Source of the DNA: Prinsepia uniflora | Taxonomy: Eukaryota > Streptophyta > Magnoliopsida > Rosales > Rosaceae | NCBI GenBank assembly: GCA_032719365.1 | Contig: CM064873.1 | Coordinates: 35,627,742 to 35,691,741, forward strand | DNA length: 64,000 nucleotides | Direction of reading: 5' to 3' | Shown here: positions 1 through 10,960 of the stretch, in pieces | How positions within the stretch are numbered: the first letter of the stretch is position 1 | Layout of the letters: each line of letters begins with the position of its first letter | Notes under the pieces: generated by a model | What the model was told of the DNA's origin: nothing | Seen by the model: the letters and a program-made list of their open reading frames with translations, nothing else | Databases searched by the model: none | Position numbers and translations under genes: made by a program

Positions 1-2692
1 GATATCTCGGTCTCTGCTACAGTCAACATCCAATGTCAACCTGAAGGGCAATCAAAACATTAAAAGCTGTGAGTGGACAAAACAAGAGTTTATAAAAACA
101 TTTTAATGAGAAGACATTTGTACCCTTCACTAAAAAGCATGCATGCATTCGAAAACCATTTATCCAGAAAACCATAATGAAATCAAGTACACGGGCCACT
201 GCCCAAATCCATAAGGGACTCAGCCCAAATCATAAGAAACTAACCATACGGGCCACTGCCCAAAACCTGTGTAAACGCACATCATACAATATCATATATC
301 TCATATAGCATACATCATATAGACATATAATTCACACAACCAATCCTGTCACGGTTTCCAAAGCTACGCGCGTGCTATCCAGATCTCAATCTGAGTCTTC
401 TCAAAGTCAAGATCAATGTCCGCAGACCACTGACCCTACCAGAGGTAATAGTAATCATAGCCTTCCTGAGAGTAAGGAACGCAACTGGGGGGTGACTCCA
501 CTCAGTCGGTGCTCCGTGACTACTCTGGCGTCCACCCAGGCCAACGACCCTCCCCGGAGGAGATAATAGAAGTAAAGGAAGGTAGATGAACATAATATAC
601 ATAACATAATATCCATGCCCGGTTCCCCTGAACCGTCATGATCCATAATATGCATAACCAAGGTAACATGCCGGTTCCCATAAACCGTCATGTACCGTAA
701 TAACATAACCAGGGTTCATGCAGGTCTCCATAAACCGTCAAGAACCAGAATGACCTGACAAAGGTTCATGCCGGTTCCCATAAACCTTCACGAACCAAAA
801 TGACCTTTCCAGAGTTCGTGCCGGTTCTCGTAAACCGTCACGAACTTGGGAATCCATTTAGGGTCCCTGACTCGAAATCATAAACCGTAAAATAACTGGG
901 TCTCGTGCCCGAACATATGACATCAGCTGGGCACCGTACCCGATATCTAAGGTCATATGCCCGAGACAAAACCAAATGGGTCACATACCCGAGTTTATCC
1001 TTTTAGAAATCCAAAACCATTTCATTAAAACCAATAAAGAAATACAGACTCGTATAAGCACCGTATAAAGCCGAAACCTCGAAATATGTGCTTATACGTA
1101 ACCACATACAAATGCACCCATGGAATCATCAAAAAAGTAATAAAACATATAATAAACATTTATGCATGTACCAATTTTGAAAACAAGGTCCACTCACAGA
1201 TCGTCCGAGCTGCCGCCTCGATTTGCGTGCCATTCGGCTCCCTGAGCCGATCACCATTACCGGGACTCCCAAACCTGTCCAAATTTTAATATAAGGTTAA
1301 TAACTACATAATTAACCTCCCATCAAAGCTCCGTAATTTTCCCAAACTTTTAACTATTTTTATGCCGACCCTAAACCTTCCGACACCTCGAAAACTATCG
1401 AAACGATGTCCGATTGACGCGAGACCAGTTCCAAAATCTTCGTTACATCGAATAGAAGATTTCCCGTGTTGAACAGTTTCCCAAATTATGGTCCACGCGC
1501 CCGCACGTGCTCCTAGAAGGGACAGATTACTGTTCATCGGCACTAACCTCCAGCAGACCGGTTTTACTGTTCGTGGCCGGTTCACCTGGTTTGGCCGGTC
1601 CAACTGGACCGGCGTGACCGGTTCACAGCCCTAGACACCCCATTTTTCATCCTAGTTCTTCCTTTTTGGTTCCTTTCATCCTATTTTGGTGTTTTCTATC
1701 CATTCCAATCCTTAAAACAACCTAAAAACCGCCTAAACCCATGGTTCGATTTTGAACCAAACGGTTCAAAGTTCCCAAAACTCTCCCATGGCTGCCCAGC
1801 CATCCCAAGCTTCCTTAAACCTTCCTAACATGTCCCTAGGAACCTAATGGACTTATTAAAACCATTAAAAACCAACCATAACATCAAAAATGTAAAAATG
1901 GATCAAAATGGACTTACCGTGAACCTCACGGGTTCTTCCTCCTCTCGCCGCCGTGGACGGAGGTTCTGGCCGCCCAGCAACCTCCTTAGCATCCTCACTT
2001 CACTCTGTCCTCAGTCCAGATCATAGGGTAAGGGTTGGATGGGTTTTGGGGTGAATGGTTGGGGTGAGAAAATGAGATCGGGTAATGGGTTTTGAATGAA
2101 GAAAAATGAAGATGGAATGCACGGTGCATGAAGGTATAAGGATGGCCTGTGGATGGGTGACACTTGTCACTCATCCATAGGGCAGGAACTAAATATCTGG
2201 GCCCCACTAAAGTCCAAAAGTTAATTTGTTTCGTAATTCGTGCAATAGTGCACTTGAATTTCCGTGAACCGTAACTTCGCCGTCGAACGTCCAAATTCAA
2301 CGTGCCGCCTGTCTATGGATTCGTATCGTCCTTGTCTACGTATGGTCCTCGGCCCTCGGCCATCGGACATCCTGGTCAAAAAGTCAACTATTTTGCCCGT
2401 TTAACCAAAATTACCAAAATGCCCCTAAACTTCCGAACGTCATAATTTCCTCCTCGAACGTCGGAATTGAACGTGCCACCTGTCTATGAACTCGTGACGT
2501 CACAAAATACGTCACGGTCATCGGTCAAAGTCCATTTGACCGTCCGATCGAAAAATCAATGTTTTGCCACGACCAAGAGCAAAACGGTCATTTCGCATCG
2601 TTCGTCCGATTTCGCCCAACTAATCACGGATTAACCTCACTAATCGTGATTAGTCACTAATCTAATCATGAAATTTGTGACGGGTCGTTACA
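1..2692 (-). mobile_element. CCCGTCCC-family long LTR-like repeat, truncated by window edge
   Basis: The right end is a family head read on the minus strand (CGGGTCGTTACA, ending at 2692). The tail end lies outside the window. Family landmarks are present in the usual order: GTGAGTGGAC near 70, TGCATGCAT near 140, a minisatellite at about 614-845, short 'GGGTC..GCCCGA' hairpin modules at about 890-1000, GTCCACTCAC near 1191, a CCGGT-rich stretch near 1560-1615, the conserved palindrome at 2151-2176, and the AT-rich 'actaatc' terminus. The open frames here are short and match nothing recognisable. Family membership is seen directly; solo-LTR status is inferred from better-bounded copies elsewhere in the window. 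Confidence 0.75.
614..845. repeat. minisatellite inside the family repeat (about 55-bp unit, about 5 imperfect copies)
   Basis: Each unit contains a core like 'gccggttcccataaaccgtca' split by about 30 variable bases ('catgaaccataa...aaccagggtt'). About two units of the same minisatellite occur at 20005-20100 in another copy, and diverged units lie near 55740-55830 in a third, so copy number varies between elements. Confidence 0.7.
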
Positions 2693-3712
2693 TTCTGGGC
2701 TGGACCGAAGTGGACTGAGCCTACACGGAGGCCTTCTGGGCTGGACCGAAGTGGGCTGGCCTGCCGTCCCCTTTTTTCGTTTTCTGCTGGGCCTGCAGGA
2801 TTTAGAAAATATTTTTCCGGGCCATAGAGCCCCCCATTTTTCTTCTGTTTTCGGGCTAGCCTTCTGGGCTCAGAAACTTTTTTTTTTTTTGTGAGAGGCC
2901 TTCCGGGCCTGGATTTTTTTTTCGGGCTTGTTGGGTAGCCATCTGGGCTCCCATCTATATTTCTTCCTCCCTTTTTTTTTCTTTTAGCCATTACTTGGCA
3001 TTTGAGAAGGATTTGGATTGAGTCAAATGGAATGGCCGAGAATATAGGAAGAAAATAAGGAACAATCAGAGTGGGGACTCCTCAACTAAGTCATGTTTGT
3101 AGCCGTAAGGGTTCCAAACATCATCATGATTAATTTATGATTATCAGTATTCATTACTATTAACACAATCATATAATTATCAATTATGTATATGCAACAA
3201 CATCATCAACATCAATAATATTCAACAATATTCAGTGTTTAACAAAAATCAGCTATTTAGAACCAAATAAAATTAATTATAATTCTAGAATTTCATCAAA
3301 TATAAAAAAAAATAATAAAAGAGTCATCATATCAAACCAATTTCCAATTAAATTATCACATTCATGGATTTCTATTGCATGTTGCCGTGAATTTTTTTTT
3401 TCAACTTCTAATTCAATTCAAACCTATGCAATCACACATATATATTAACACAAACCGATAATTCATATAATTCAATTGATCAAATTAAATAAGTTAAATC
3501 AAGTTTTGAATTAATCAATCAAATAAAATAATTCATAATCTTAGGATTCAATATCAATATCAATTCTAAGCAATATCCAAATCAATTTCTAGAAATATGG
3601 GTTCTAGGTTTGATGCAAAATAAAATAAATTCTAGGATTTGGAAAACCTACTTGATTGAATTTATCCTCCACTTGAATGATCACCGATTCAGAGACGATC
3701 GTGCTGATAACG
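2693..3712. other. no gene seen; degenerate retroelement-like spacer
   Basis: It starts with two direct copies of 'ttctgggctggaccgaagt' (2693 and 2735) and pyrimidine/purine runs, then turns AT-rich with simple 'catcatcaa' stretches. Its right end, just before the LTR at 3713, reads CGTGCTGATAACG, which on the minus strand resembles a retrotransposon primer-binding site (CGTTATCAGCACG). The reverse-strand frame at 2662-2991 is low-complexity Lys/Arg and is not accepted as a gene. Confidence 0.4.
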
Positions 3713-3926
3713 TGTTGTGAAGGAAATCCGGTAGATGAATGCTGAGAGAATATGGAGAAGCAGGGGGAAGAAAATAAAACGTCTGATTATTATATGAGAT
3801 GTTCTTAGGGTTTACAAGCATTAATTATCCCTTATATAAGGGTGATAATTAATAAATACAAAAGGACAAAACTACCCCTAGCACCTATTACATAAATAGA
3901 CATAACTAAAGAAACTATTTACAACA
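3713..3926 (-). mobile_element. short LTR of a Copia-type element, partner LTR not found
   Basis: The segment begins TGTTGTGAAGG and ends TATTTACAACA, giving TG...CA termini with a short inverted match (TGTTGTGA/TTACAACA). It is preceded on its left by the primer-binding-site-like CGTGCTGATAACG, so the element would read on the minus strand with its interior to the left. No second LTR was seen leftwards before 2692, so the element is truncated or the interior was replaced. Length about 214 bp. Confidence 0.5.
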
Positions 3927-5032
3927 GAATCAAATTCATTAATTAGATAAACCAATTTATAAGTAGAGTATTTCACGCTTGGAAAATACTATAAAACTCA
4001 ATTTCTTTTACTAACAACTTAATTACATGATACTTAGATAAAAATATTTCTTTTTCCCAGTCCAATTTATATGAGGAGATTTTGTTAGAAAATAAATGGA
4101 AGAAGTGAGATATGAGTTCCTTAGAATTCCTTAGGGTTAGGACCACAAGCATAAAACCATTAGGGTTCCTTTTAAACAAAATAATAATAAAAAGAAAAAC
4201 ATAAAACAATGAGGTTGGTTGAATTTTGACTTGAGATATGAGTTTTCATGCATTCGAAGGTGCATTTTGGGAGTGAGACATAAAATAAATGGCCTTGAAT
4301 TCTATAACAAGTGTTAAGTAATGAGCTTCTTAATGCATGAGCTTCAATTAATTGGAATGTTTAATGCCACTTAATTGGCATACTTTTTTTAATGTATGGC
4401 CATGAGCCTTGTGCCTTCCAAGTAACATTTTGACTTTCCTTTGCACATGCATGTATCACCAACAAACATAGAAAATACTTAGAAAATAGAATGCAAGAAC
4501 TAGAAAATAATAATCATTTAGTACTAATGTGCAATTTTCTTAAATGGGGTCGGTTCTCCGACATATGTTAGTAATAGTTCCCTAACATGACATGAGATCT
4601 ATTGCCACATGTCACATATTTAAAATATGTGAGATATTTAGCAGCATCTCTTGAAAGAATTTAAACCTATACCATCAAGATTCAACCACCACATTCATTG
4701 CTATTGTAAATACTCCCTCAAACCCTCGCAGAAAGATGTATGAAATTCATTCATATATATAAATTAGAACAATGGGAACTGAAATTGCGAAAAATGAGAA
4801 TGAGAAAAACAAAATGTAAATAGAAATAGAGATGAGAGAGGGAGAGAGAGGGAGAGGGAGAGGGAGAGGGAGAAAGGGAATTCACCTGAAATTTGGCAAA
4901 GCCAGTTGGATTTTTGCGATCCGAAACCATCGAAAAAAGCACGCAAATCTCTGAACCCGCGACGTTAAACAAAATAAATATTTTAAAAGGGGCTTTTTGC
5001 CTTTTGGTATGTGTCCCTTGTCGTCTAAATCT
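3927..5032. other. AT-rich intergenic DNA and presumed ARF promoter region
   Basis: No convincing gene is seen. A palindromic GTCGG-N4-CCGACA lies at 4548-4563 and a (GAGAGGG)-type purine tract at about 4832-4878. AT-rich 'ataaatattttaaaa' at 4974-4988 is the best TATA-like candidate just upstream of the pyrimidine-rich leader. The transcription start is not determinable from sequence alone. Confidence 0.4.
4548..4563. promoter_or_regulatory. candidate inverted auxin-response-element pair upstream of the ARF
   Basis: The site reads GGTCGG-TTCT-CCGACA. The right half is a perfect complement of TGTCGG, the high-affinity ARF core; the left half lacks the leading T. It lies about 1.15 kb upstream of the start codon. 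The inverted arrangement is known to favour ARF dimers, but spacing 4 is not the classical spacing, so function is speculative. Confidence 0.25.
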
Positions 5033-5052
5033 CTCTCTCTCTCTCTCTCTCT
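5030..5052 (+). repeat. CT microsatellite in ARF 5' leader
   Basis: An uninterrupted CT run lies in a pyrimidine-rich stretch preceding the 5'UTR intron. Such CT runs are common in leaders of plant genes. The small open frames overlapping it on both strands are repeat artefacts. Confidence 0.7.
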
Positions 5053-5368
5053 CACATACACGTACACACTCTCCCAAGAGTCTGCTCTGGTCGGCAACGA
5101 AGCTTCATCCTCAACATCCTCCTCCTTCTCCTGCTCTTCATCCTTCACTCTTATTTCTCTGTCTCTATTTCTGTGGTACAAAAATAACTAACTCTACTGA
5201 ATCTTCAGCTTTAGCTTTACGAAAACACTCTCTTCAAGATCTTTAAACGCTCACAACACGTACCAAGCCCCAACATATCATATTCAGTGGAATTTCAAAC
5301 CCCCGTGGACGGTAGTGGACCGAATTTTCATCTCTCATATTTCTCCTTGCTCTGAAATTTCAAGAGAG

Positions 5369-5600
5369 GTAATTATAACATTTCAACTTTTTCTCTCTTT
5401 TTGTTGTTTCCGAATTGTGTAGCTTTATTGTGTTTTGTTCGAGGAGCCCATAAATTATACTTAAAAATGTTCTGGATTTTCGTTGCTGGGTAACTCAAGA
5501 TTGATACTATTACTTTATAATCTCTCATTTTATTCTTTTATTTTCACAATGTTTATGGGGTTTTCCCATTACCAATAATATATCTAACTTGATTTTGCAG
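5369..5600 (+). other. probable 5'UTR intron of the ARF gene
   Basis: The donor is GAG|GTAATT at 5369 and the acceptor TTTTGCAG ends at 5600, after a T-rich tract. Removing it joins the CT-rich leader to the exon carrying the start codon. A leader intron is usual in this ARF clade. Supported only by splice-site appearance and position. Confidence 0.55.
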
Positions 5601-5704
5601 TTCTCATGTTTCAACAGCTGCATTTTCACTGAGCAAAGCATTAGGCAATAAAGAGGGAATTATATTCTGTAAAGGGTAATACTCATAGTTTGTTTGACGA
5701 CACC

Positions 5705-7953
5705 ATGATTACAATTATGGATTCTGTAAGAGAACCAATGAACAAGAACTCAGGGAAATTGTTGGATTCTCAATTTTGGCATGCCTGTGCTGGTGGCATG
5801 GTTCAAATTCCACCCATTAACTCTAAAGTCTATTACTTTCCTCAGGGGCATGCTGAGTTTGCCCATGGGCAAGTAGATTTTGGAAATTCTACAATTCCGC
5901 CATTCATTCACTCTAGGATTTGTGGTATTAGATACATGGCAGATCCTGAAACCGATGAGGTGTTTGTGAAAATGAGGCTGATGCCAATCAGAGAGAATGG
6001 GTTTGATGTTGAGGATGATGGGTGTGTGGAAAACAATGGAACTGTAGAGAACACTGAGAAACCCACATCATTTGCCAAGACATTGACCCAATCTGATGCT
6101 AACAATGGGGGAGGTTTTTCTGTCCCTCGTTACTGCGCAGAGACTATCTTCCCGCGCTTAGATTACTCAGCTGATCCTCCTGTTCAGAACATTCTTTCAA
6201 AGGATGTGCACAACGAGATTTGGAAGTTCAGGCATATTTATAGAGGCACTCCTCGCCGTCACCTTTTGACAACAGGATGGAGTAATTTTGTGAACCATAA
6301 GAAGCTTGTTGCTGGGGATTCCATTGTGTTTTTCAGGTCAGAAAGTGGGGACCTTTGTGTTGGAATTAGAAGGGCCAAAAGAGGCATTGGTGGTGGAACA
6401 GAATACCCACCTCCTTCTGGATGGAGCCCTGGCCCTCACCATGGGGGTTATTCCGGCTTTTCAAGGGAGAAGGCCAACAAGTTGATGGGAAGAAATCCGG
6501 GTGAGGATATGATTGCCAAAGGAAAAATCAGGGCTGAATGTGTCAGACAAGCTGCAAATCTTGCTGCCAGTGGCCAGCCCTTTGAGGTTGTGTACTATCC
6601 TCGTTCAAGTACACCAGAGTTCTGTGTTAAGGCCTCATCTGTGAGAGCCGCAATGCGAATTGAGTGGCAACAGGGAATGAAGTTCAAAATGCCATTTGAA
6701 ACTGAGGATTCTTCTCGAATAAGCTGGTTCATGGGAACCATATCATCTGTCCAGTTTGTCGATCCCATCCGCTGGACTAAGTCTCCCTGGCGCCTTTTGC
6801 AGGTTGGTTACAAATACCTAATCTATTAGTTAGACATATGTGCTTGATTATACTACAACAATTATTAGACTAGAAATATGAAACTGTCATCATCTTGTGA
6901 AAGCTTTAACAAATGATCATTGTTTTAGGTTTTATGGGACGAGCCAGAACTGCTTCAAAATGTGAAATGTGTTAGCCCATGGTTGGTTGAATTGGTGCCA
7001 AACATACCACACATCCATCTCCCTCCCTTCTCGCCTCCAAGGAAGAAGGTGCGGCATCAACAGAACCAAGACTATTCCATTGTCGGCCAACTTCGGATGC
7101 CTTCAATTTGTAGCAACTTCCTCAATTCGAGCAACCCCTTGTGTAATGTACCAGACAACATATCTGCAGGCATACAGGGAGCCAGGCAAGCTCAATTTGG
7201 AATGTCTGCGTCAGACCTCTTTTTCAACAAACTACAGTCGGGTCTGTTCCCTGTTGGTTTTCAGCAACTTGGTCATATTGCGGCTCCTACAACCCCTGGA
7301 GGCAACTTCATGCCCAGAGCAGAAACCAATGAGAATATTTCTTGTTGCTTAACAAAGGGAATTCCCTCCCAGAGTCTGAAGAGTAATGATGAGATCAAGA
7401 CGCCTCACATATTATTGTTCGGTCAAATAATTCTTACGGAAGAACAGATGTCTAAGAGCTCCCCTGGTGATGATAGTTCATCAGACCGAAACGCAGAGAA
7501 AACAACAAATTTTTCTGATGGTTCGGGTTCTGCATTGCATCGCAATGGTTCTGTGGAAAATTCGTCTGATGGCAGGTCTCCATGGAAGAAAGATCACCAA
7601 AAGAGTGATGTTAGTTTGGAGACTGGTTATTGCAAAGTGTTTATTGAATCTGGAGATGTGGGGACACTTGATCTCTCTGGCTTTAGATCATACCAAGAAC
7701 TGTATGGAAAGCTGGCCAACATGTTTGGCATACAAAATTCGGAGATGCTGAGTAATGTGCTCTACGGGGATGCAACAGGCACAGTTAAAAACACCCGTGA
7801 TGAACCATTCAGGTAGCTTTGTTATCCGTTACAAAAGTTTTTGTTTTTAGCTTTGCAAGATGTGTGTGACTAATACTTATGATGTTTCTCTTTTGTTTGG
7901 TTTGATTTGGCAGTGAGTTTTTGAAGACAGCAAGAAGGCTATATATGGTCTGA
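5705..7953 (+). CDS. ARF10/16: auxin response factor, ARF10/16 clade (miR160 target)
   Basis: This is a nuclear transcription factor that binds auxin-response elements; clade-C ARFs usually act as repressors. Coding exons are 5705-6802, 6929-7812 and 7914-7953. All junctions have GT..AG and the reading frame is kept, giving 673 residues, close to Arabidopsis ARF10/16. The start is the ATG at 5705 (MITIMDS), matching the short M-I-x-x-M opening typical of ARF16; an in-frame TTG at 5690 was not used. Residues 20-95 are the dimerisation region (FWHACAGGMVQIP, YFPQGHAE). Residues 122-224 are the B3 domain (SFAKTLTQSDANNGGGFSV, RHIYRGTPRRHLLTTGWS). Residues 287-388 are the ARF ancillary domain. 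The middle region carries the miR160 site. Residues 601-672 are a PB1 domain (CKVFIESGDV, SYQELYGKL). The C-terminus stops at RRLYMV, shorter than usual, and one residue seems missing in GDVGTLDLS. The gene looks intact. Confidence 0.93.
7168..7188 (+). promoter_or_regulatory. miR160 target site in ARF exon 2
   Basis: The 21-nt site lies in codons for AGIQGARQ, the conserved place of the miR160 site in ARF10/16/17. By eye 20 of 21 positions pair with canonical miR160. The only mismatch is at the target's first base, opposite the 3' end of the microRNA, outside the seed and cleavage centre. Cleavage would be expected around 7178/7179, opposite miRNA positions 10-11. Confidence 0.93.
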
Positions 7954-8530
7954 TGTCTTCTACTGTGATGCTTCATGTCCAATACCTCCACTCACACATT
8001 CTGGAAGTGACAATTTACGAAGATAGAGAAAGATATTATTGTACAGTTCATTTCCTTCATCCTTGTTTCAATGTTTCATTTTCTTGTAGTAAAATTCTGG
8101 GTAATTCTCGCTCCACTAAATTGTGGGTTATTTGGAGTTATTTTCCAAGGAATATCGGTACTGAATTCTTTGTAATAGCCAGATTCCAACCAGCAAAATT
8201 CTTGGCATTCTGTTTCTTTTTTCCTTTCACAATGGAAACAAATATAAACACTGTGTGGGCTTATCATGTTGCCAAAAACTCTACTAAAGATCAGGGAACG
8301 TTTTTAATTAACTTTTTTGATACTAGCAAAACCAAAAGACGGCCTCCCATAAGAAGATCGAAACGCTAAACCTGATCTACCTCCTTCAGAGTTCAGAATA
8401 GCGCCCCGCCAAGCACCCATTTGAAGAATGCTCACTTTCCACCAAGCGAAAGCCTCCCTCCGACACAAAGATAGCTTCACGAAAATTATATTTGAAGGTG
8501 ACTTTGCAAAAGTGTGCACCTAATGCCTTG
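7954..8530 (+). other. presumed ARF 3'UTR and flank
   Basis: The sequence is T-rich and gene-free. A 138-residue open frame starting at 7953 (ATG overlapping the ARF stop) has no recognisable domain and is probably an untranslated-region artefact. Its first residues (SSTVM) would follow the ARF if the last codons were read one frame over, which may explain the short ARF tail. No clear polyadenylation boundary was identified. Confidence 0.4.
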
Positions 8531-8988
8531 GCATTATTCACTACTGTTTGTAGACGGCGGGCAATATATTAGTAAATGAGTGAGTGAGTTTTGCAGATTG
8601 CGCCAAAAGTGCAACTATGGTGTTGATATTATTGACTATTGTTTCGCGAACTCATGCAAGAATGGACAAAGAAGCTGGCTTTGGCAGTCCTTGTCTATTG
8701 TAATTGGAGGGGGCGGAATAGTAGTGTATTCGCTAATTGTCGTTGTTCTTCTTCGGTTATCTTTTGACAAGTTATTAATATGATTCGATTAAAATTGAGT
8801 AGTTATAATTTTAAGATTAATGTAGCTAATCTTAATTCTGTCAGAACTTGGGATATGCCTTAAGTCTGATTGGTTTTGTGGCCTTCCTACTTTGTTGGAT
8901 GGCTATCCATTGTGGCCCTTATTTTGGGTTTTTTTGTTGTTCGTTATTTCTGATTTGGTTGAGGTTTTGCCTTTAATACATTTTTGAG

Positions 8989-9032
<44 letters not shown>

Positions 9033-9858
9033 TGAAGGTGACTCGGGGTGGAAGTATGTAACAAGAATCTTGACATTGTTGAGTGCTATTTCGAGAGGCG
9101 ACTTAGTGAAAGTGTGCTAAAAGTCTTGCAAACCTTTCCAAGGGTATTGGAAATGCCATGGTAATACTTTTATCAAAGTGCTAAGTTAACTTCACGAAAA
9201 ACATATCTGAAGTCGACTAGTATAAATGAATCTTATTTGCGGAAGGTGATGTAACAATCTAGAGCATTAATATCTTCGATTATTAAATGGCGTCAAAGTC
9301 AATATGGTTATCTCATAGAGTTAAGATTTCAAACGAACATGTTGTGGTCGTAATAACAATGGTTATTAACAAGAGAGTGAATAGCGCATCCATATTTAAC
9401 GGTACTAATATATATTGATAATTGCGATTGTAGTCGTTGTGGTAGTTGCCGCCATTGCAGTAAAGGTAGGTAGGTTTTATCCCCGTACGTGAAAGTGTGC
9501 TGATAAAAATGTTGCCCTGTTTGTGACTTTGTAGAATTCACAGAATACTGAATCAATGATCGATCCTGGTTTTAAGGCACATAAGATGTTGATGTTGCAA
9601 TTAAGTTGGAAATTACAAGTACGTACGTAGGAAGACAACAGATAAAGTATGAATTAAGTATACATATGAAATTATGAACCCTAATAAACTCTAGCTCACA
9701 GCTTTGATGAGTGTAACATGCATGACTAGTGCTAAAAACAAATCCCAACCATTTTAATCCACTATTATGCCGCAAATATGGGAATTGCTTCATACACTCG
9801 TTGGGTTTTGAATTCAACAAACCCTGGCTCAAATGATCGAGCATCGATCTCTGCCCTC
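8531..9858. other. intergenic, no gene seen
   Basis: Contains a (TA)n microsatellite at about 8995-9029 and unremarkable AT-rich DNA. Short open frames at 8580, 9329 and 9572 show no domain, codon pattern or splice context that would support a gene. Confidence 0.5.
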
Positions 9859-10154
9859 AAGAAGATGTCAACCCTAATCATAATTCAATTTATTCTATTT
9901 TTGTATGAGTTCCATTATTCAAAGTAAGTAATCTCTGTCAGTTTGATATATTCTTTTAATTTGTTTTTATAATAAATTTAGCTAAGGGGCCCTATGTATA
10001 CCTATATATATATATACATAGGGCCCCTTAGCTAAATTTATTATAAAAATAAATTAAAAGAATATATCAAACTGACAGAGATTACTTACTTTGAATAATG
10101 GAACTCATACAAAAATAGAATAAATTGAATTATGATTAGGGTTGACATCTTCTT
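9859..10154. repeat. 296-bp near-perfect palindrome (about 140-bp arms)
   Basis: The left arm starts AAGAAGATGTCAACCCTAAT and the right arm ends with its reverse complement. The centre is the TA-rich stretch near 10001-10012, flanked by GGGGCCCTATGTATA. By eye only one arm mismatch stands out (TTTGTTTT against TTTATTTT). A transcript would fold into a hairpin of about 140 bp. No target-site duplication was found, so it could be a foldback transposon, a recent inverted duplication or a hairpin RNA locus. Confidence 0.88.
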
Positions 10155-10960
10155 TTCTACGTACAAACAAACACCCTAGAAAGACAGCGAAGATGCAGAG
10201 ACATCGCACATCTTTGTCCATGGAATTTGGATCCTCATTGACAATTAGCTTCTCTTTGCACCCACAACAACAACAACAATGTACAGCAAATAGATAAAGA
10301 AGGAGTGTCATGAATTTAAACCAAGTTAATTTGGTTGGTCAACAATAATATTGAACGTACACAACCATTGAAAATAGCATTGGTGGTTTTTGTGTATGTT
10401 ATATTTTACTGGGCAAGATCCAAGTTTTGCATGGATGTGTCCCCTTAGTCAACCATATGAAGCAGATTTCCGACATGGGTTTTTGCGAAACAACTCCAAC
10501 TGGCCTGTTTTCCATTTGCTTAGATCTCATTCACTTTGCTTTTTCTTCTTATCTAATCAACCGCACGAACTGCATGGCAACACAAACTTTAACACCAAAT
10601 ATGTTGAGACTTTAAAATTGATATCTCCCTTAATAAGTCAACTCATCAAAGCTTTCTCAAAAACACTATCCTGTTGCTTATTAATTTTGTCTGCGTATAT
10701 ATATATTAGCTGCAACAAATCAAAAGGGAGAGTTCTTGGTGCCAAATATTCCGATTAGATCAACATTAATTAGAGCTGGTCCGGTTCAGTTGACCGGATT
10801 GGGTCCGCCTAACCCAACGATTGAACCAATATAATTGGTTATCTTTTTATATTAGAGCTTGAGGAGGAGTGATAGATATCAAATCCTAAATTGATTTAGT
10901 ATTCTAATTTAATTTGTCTATTAGATTTGGTCACTTGATTTACTTGTTATTTTTACTAAT
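10155..10960. other. intergenic, no gene seen
   Basis: AT-rich DNA. Open frames near 10390-10758 have no recognisable domain. A short 'tggtccggttcagttgaccgg' stretch at about 10776-10800 is reminiscent of CCGGT-rich parts of nearby LTR-like repeats but is too short to classify. Confidence 0.4.

Noticed and set aside
2662..2991. Lys/Arg-rich reverse-strand frame of 109 residues
   Set aside because: Low complexity from pyrimidine runs; no domain.
5690..5704. ARF start at the in-frame TTG at 5690
   Set aside because: Not an ATG; the ATG at 5705 gives the family's typical N-terminus.
7953..8369. 138-residue open frame after the ARF stop
   Set aside because: No domain, T-rich composition, fits a 3'UTR.
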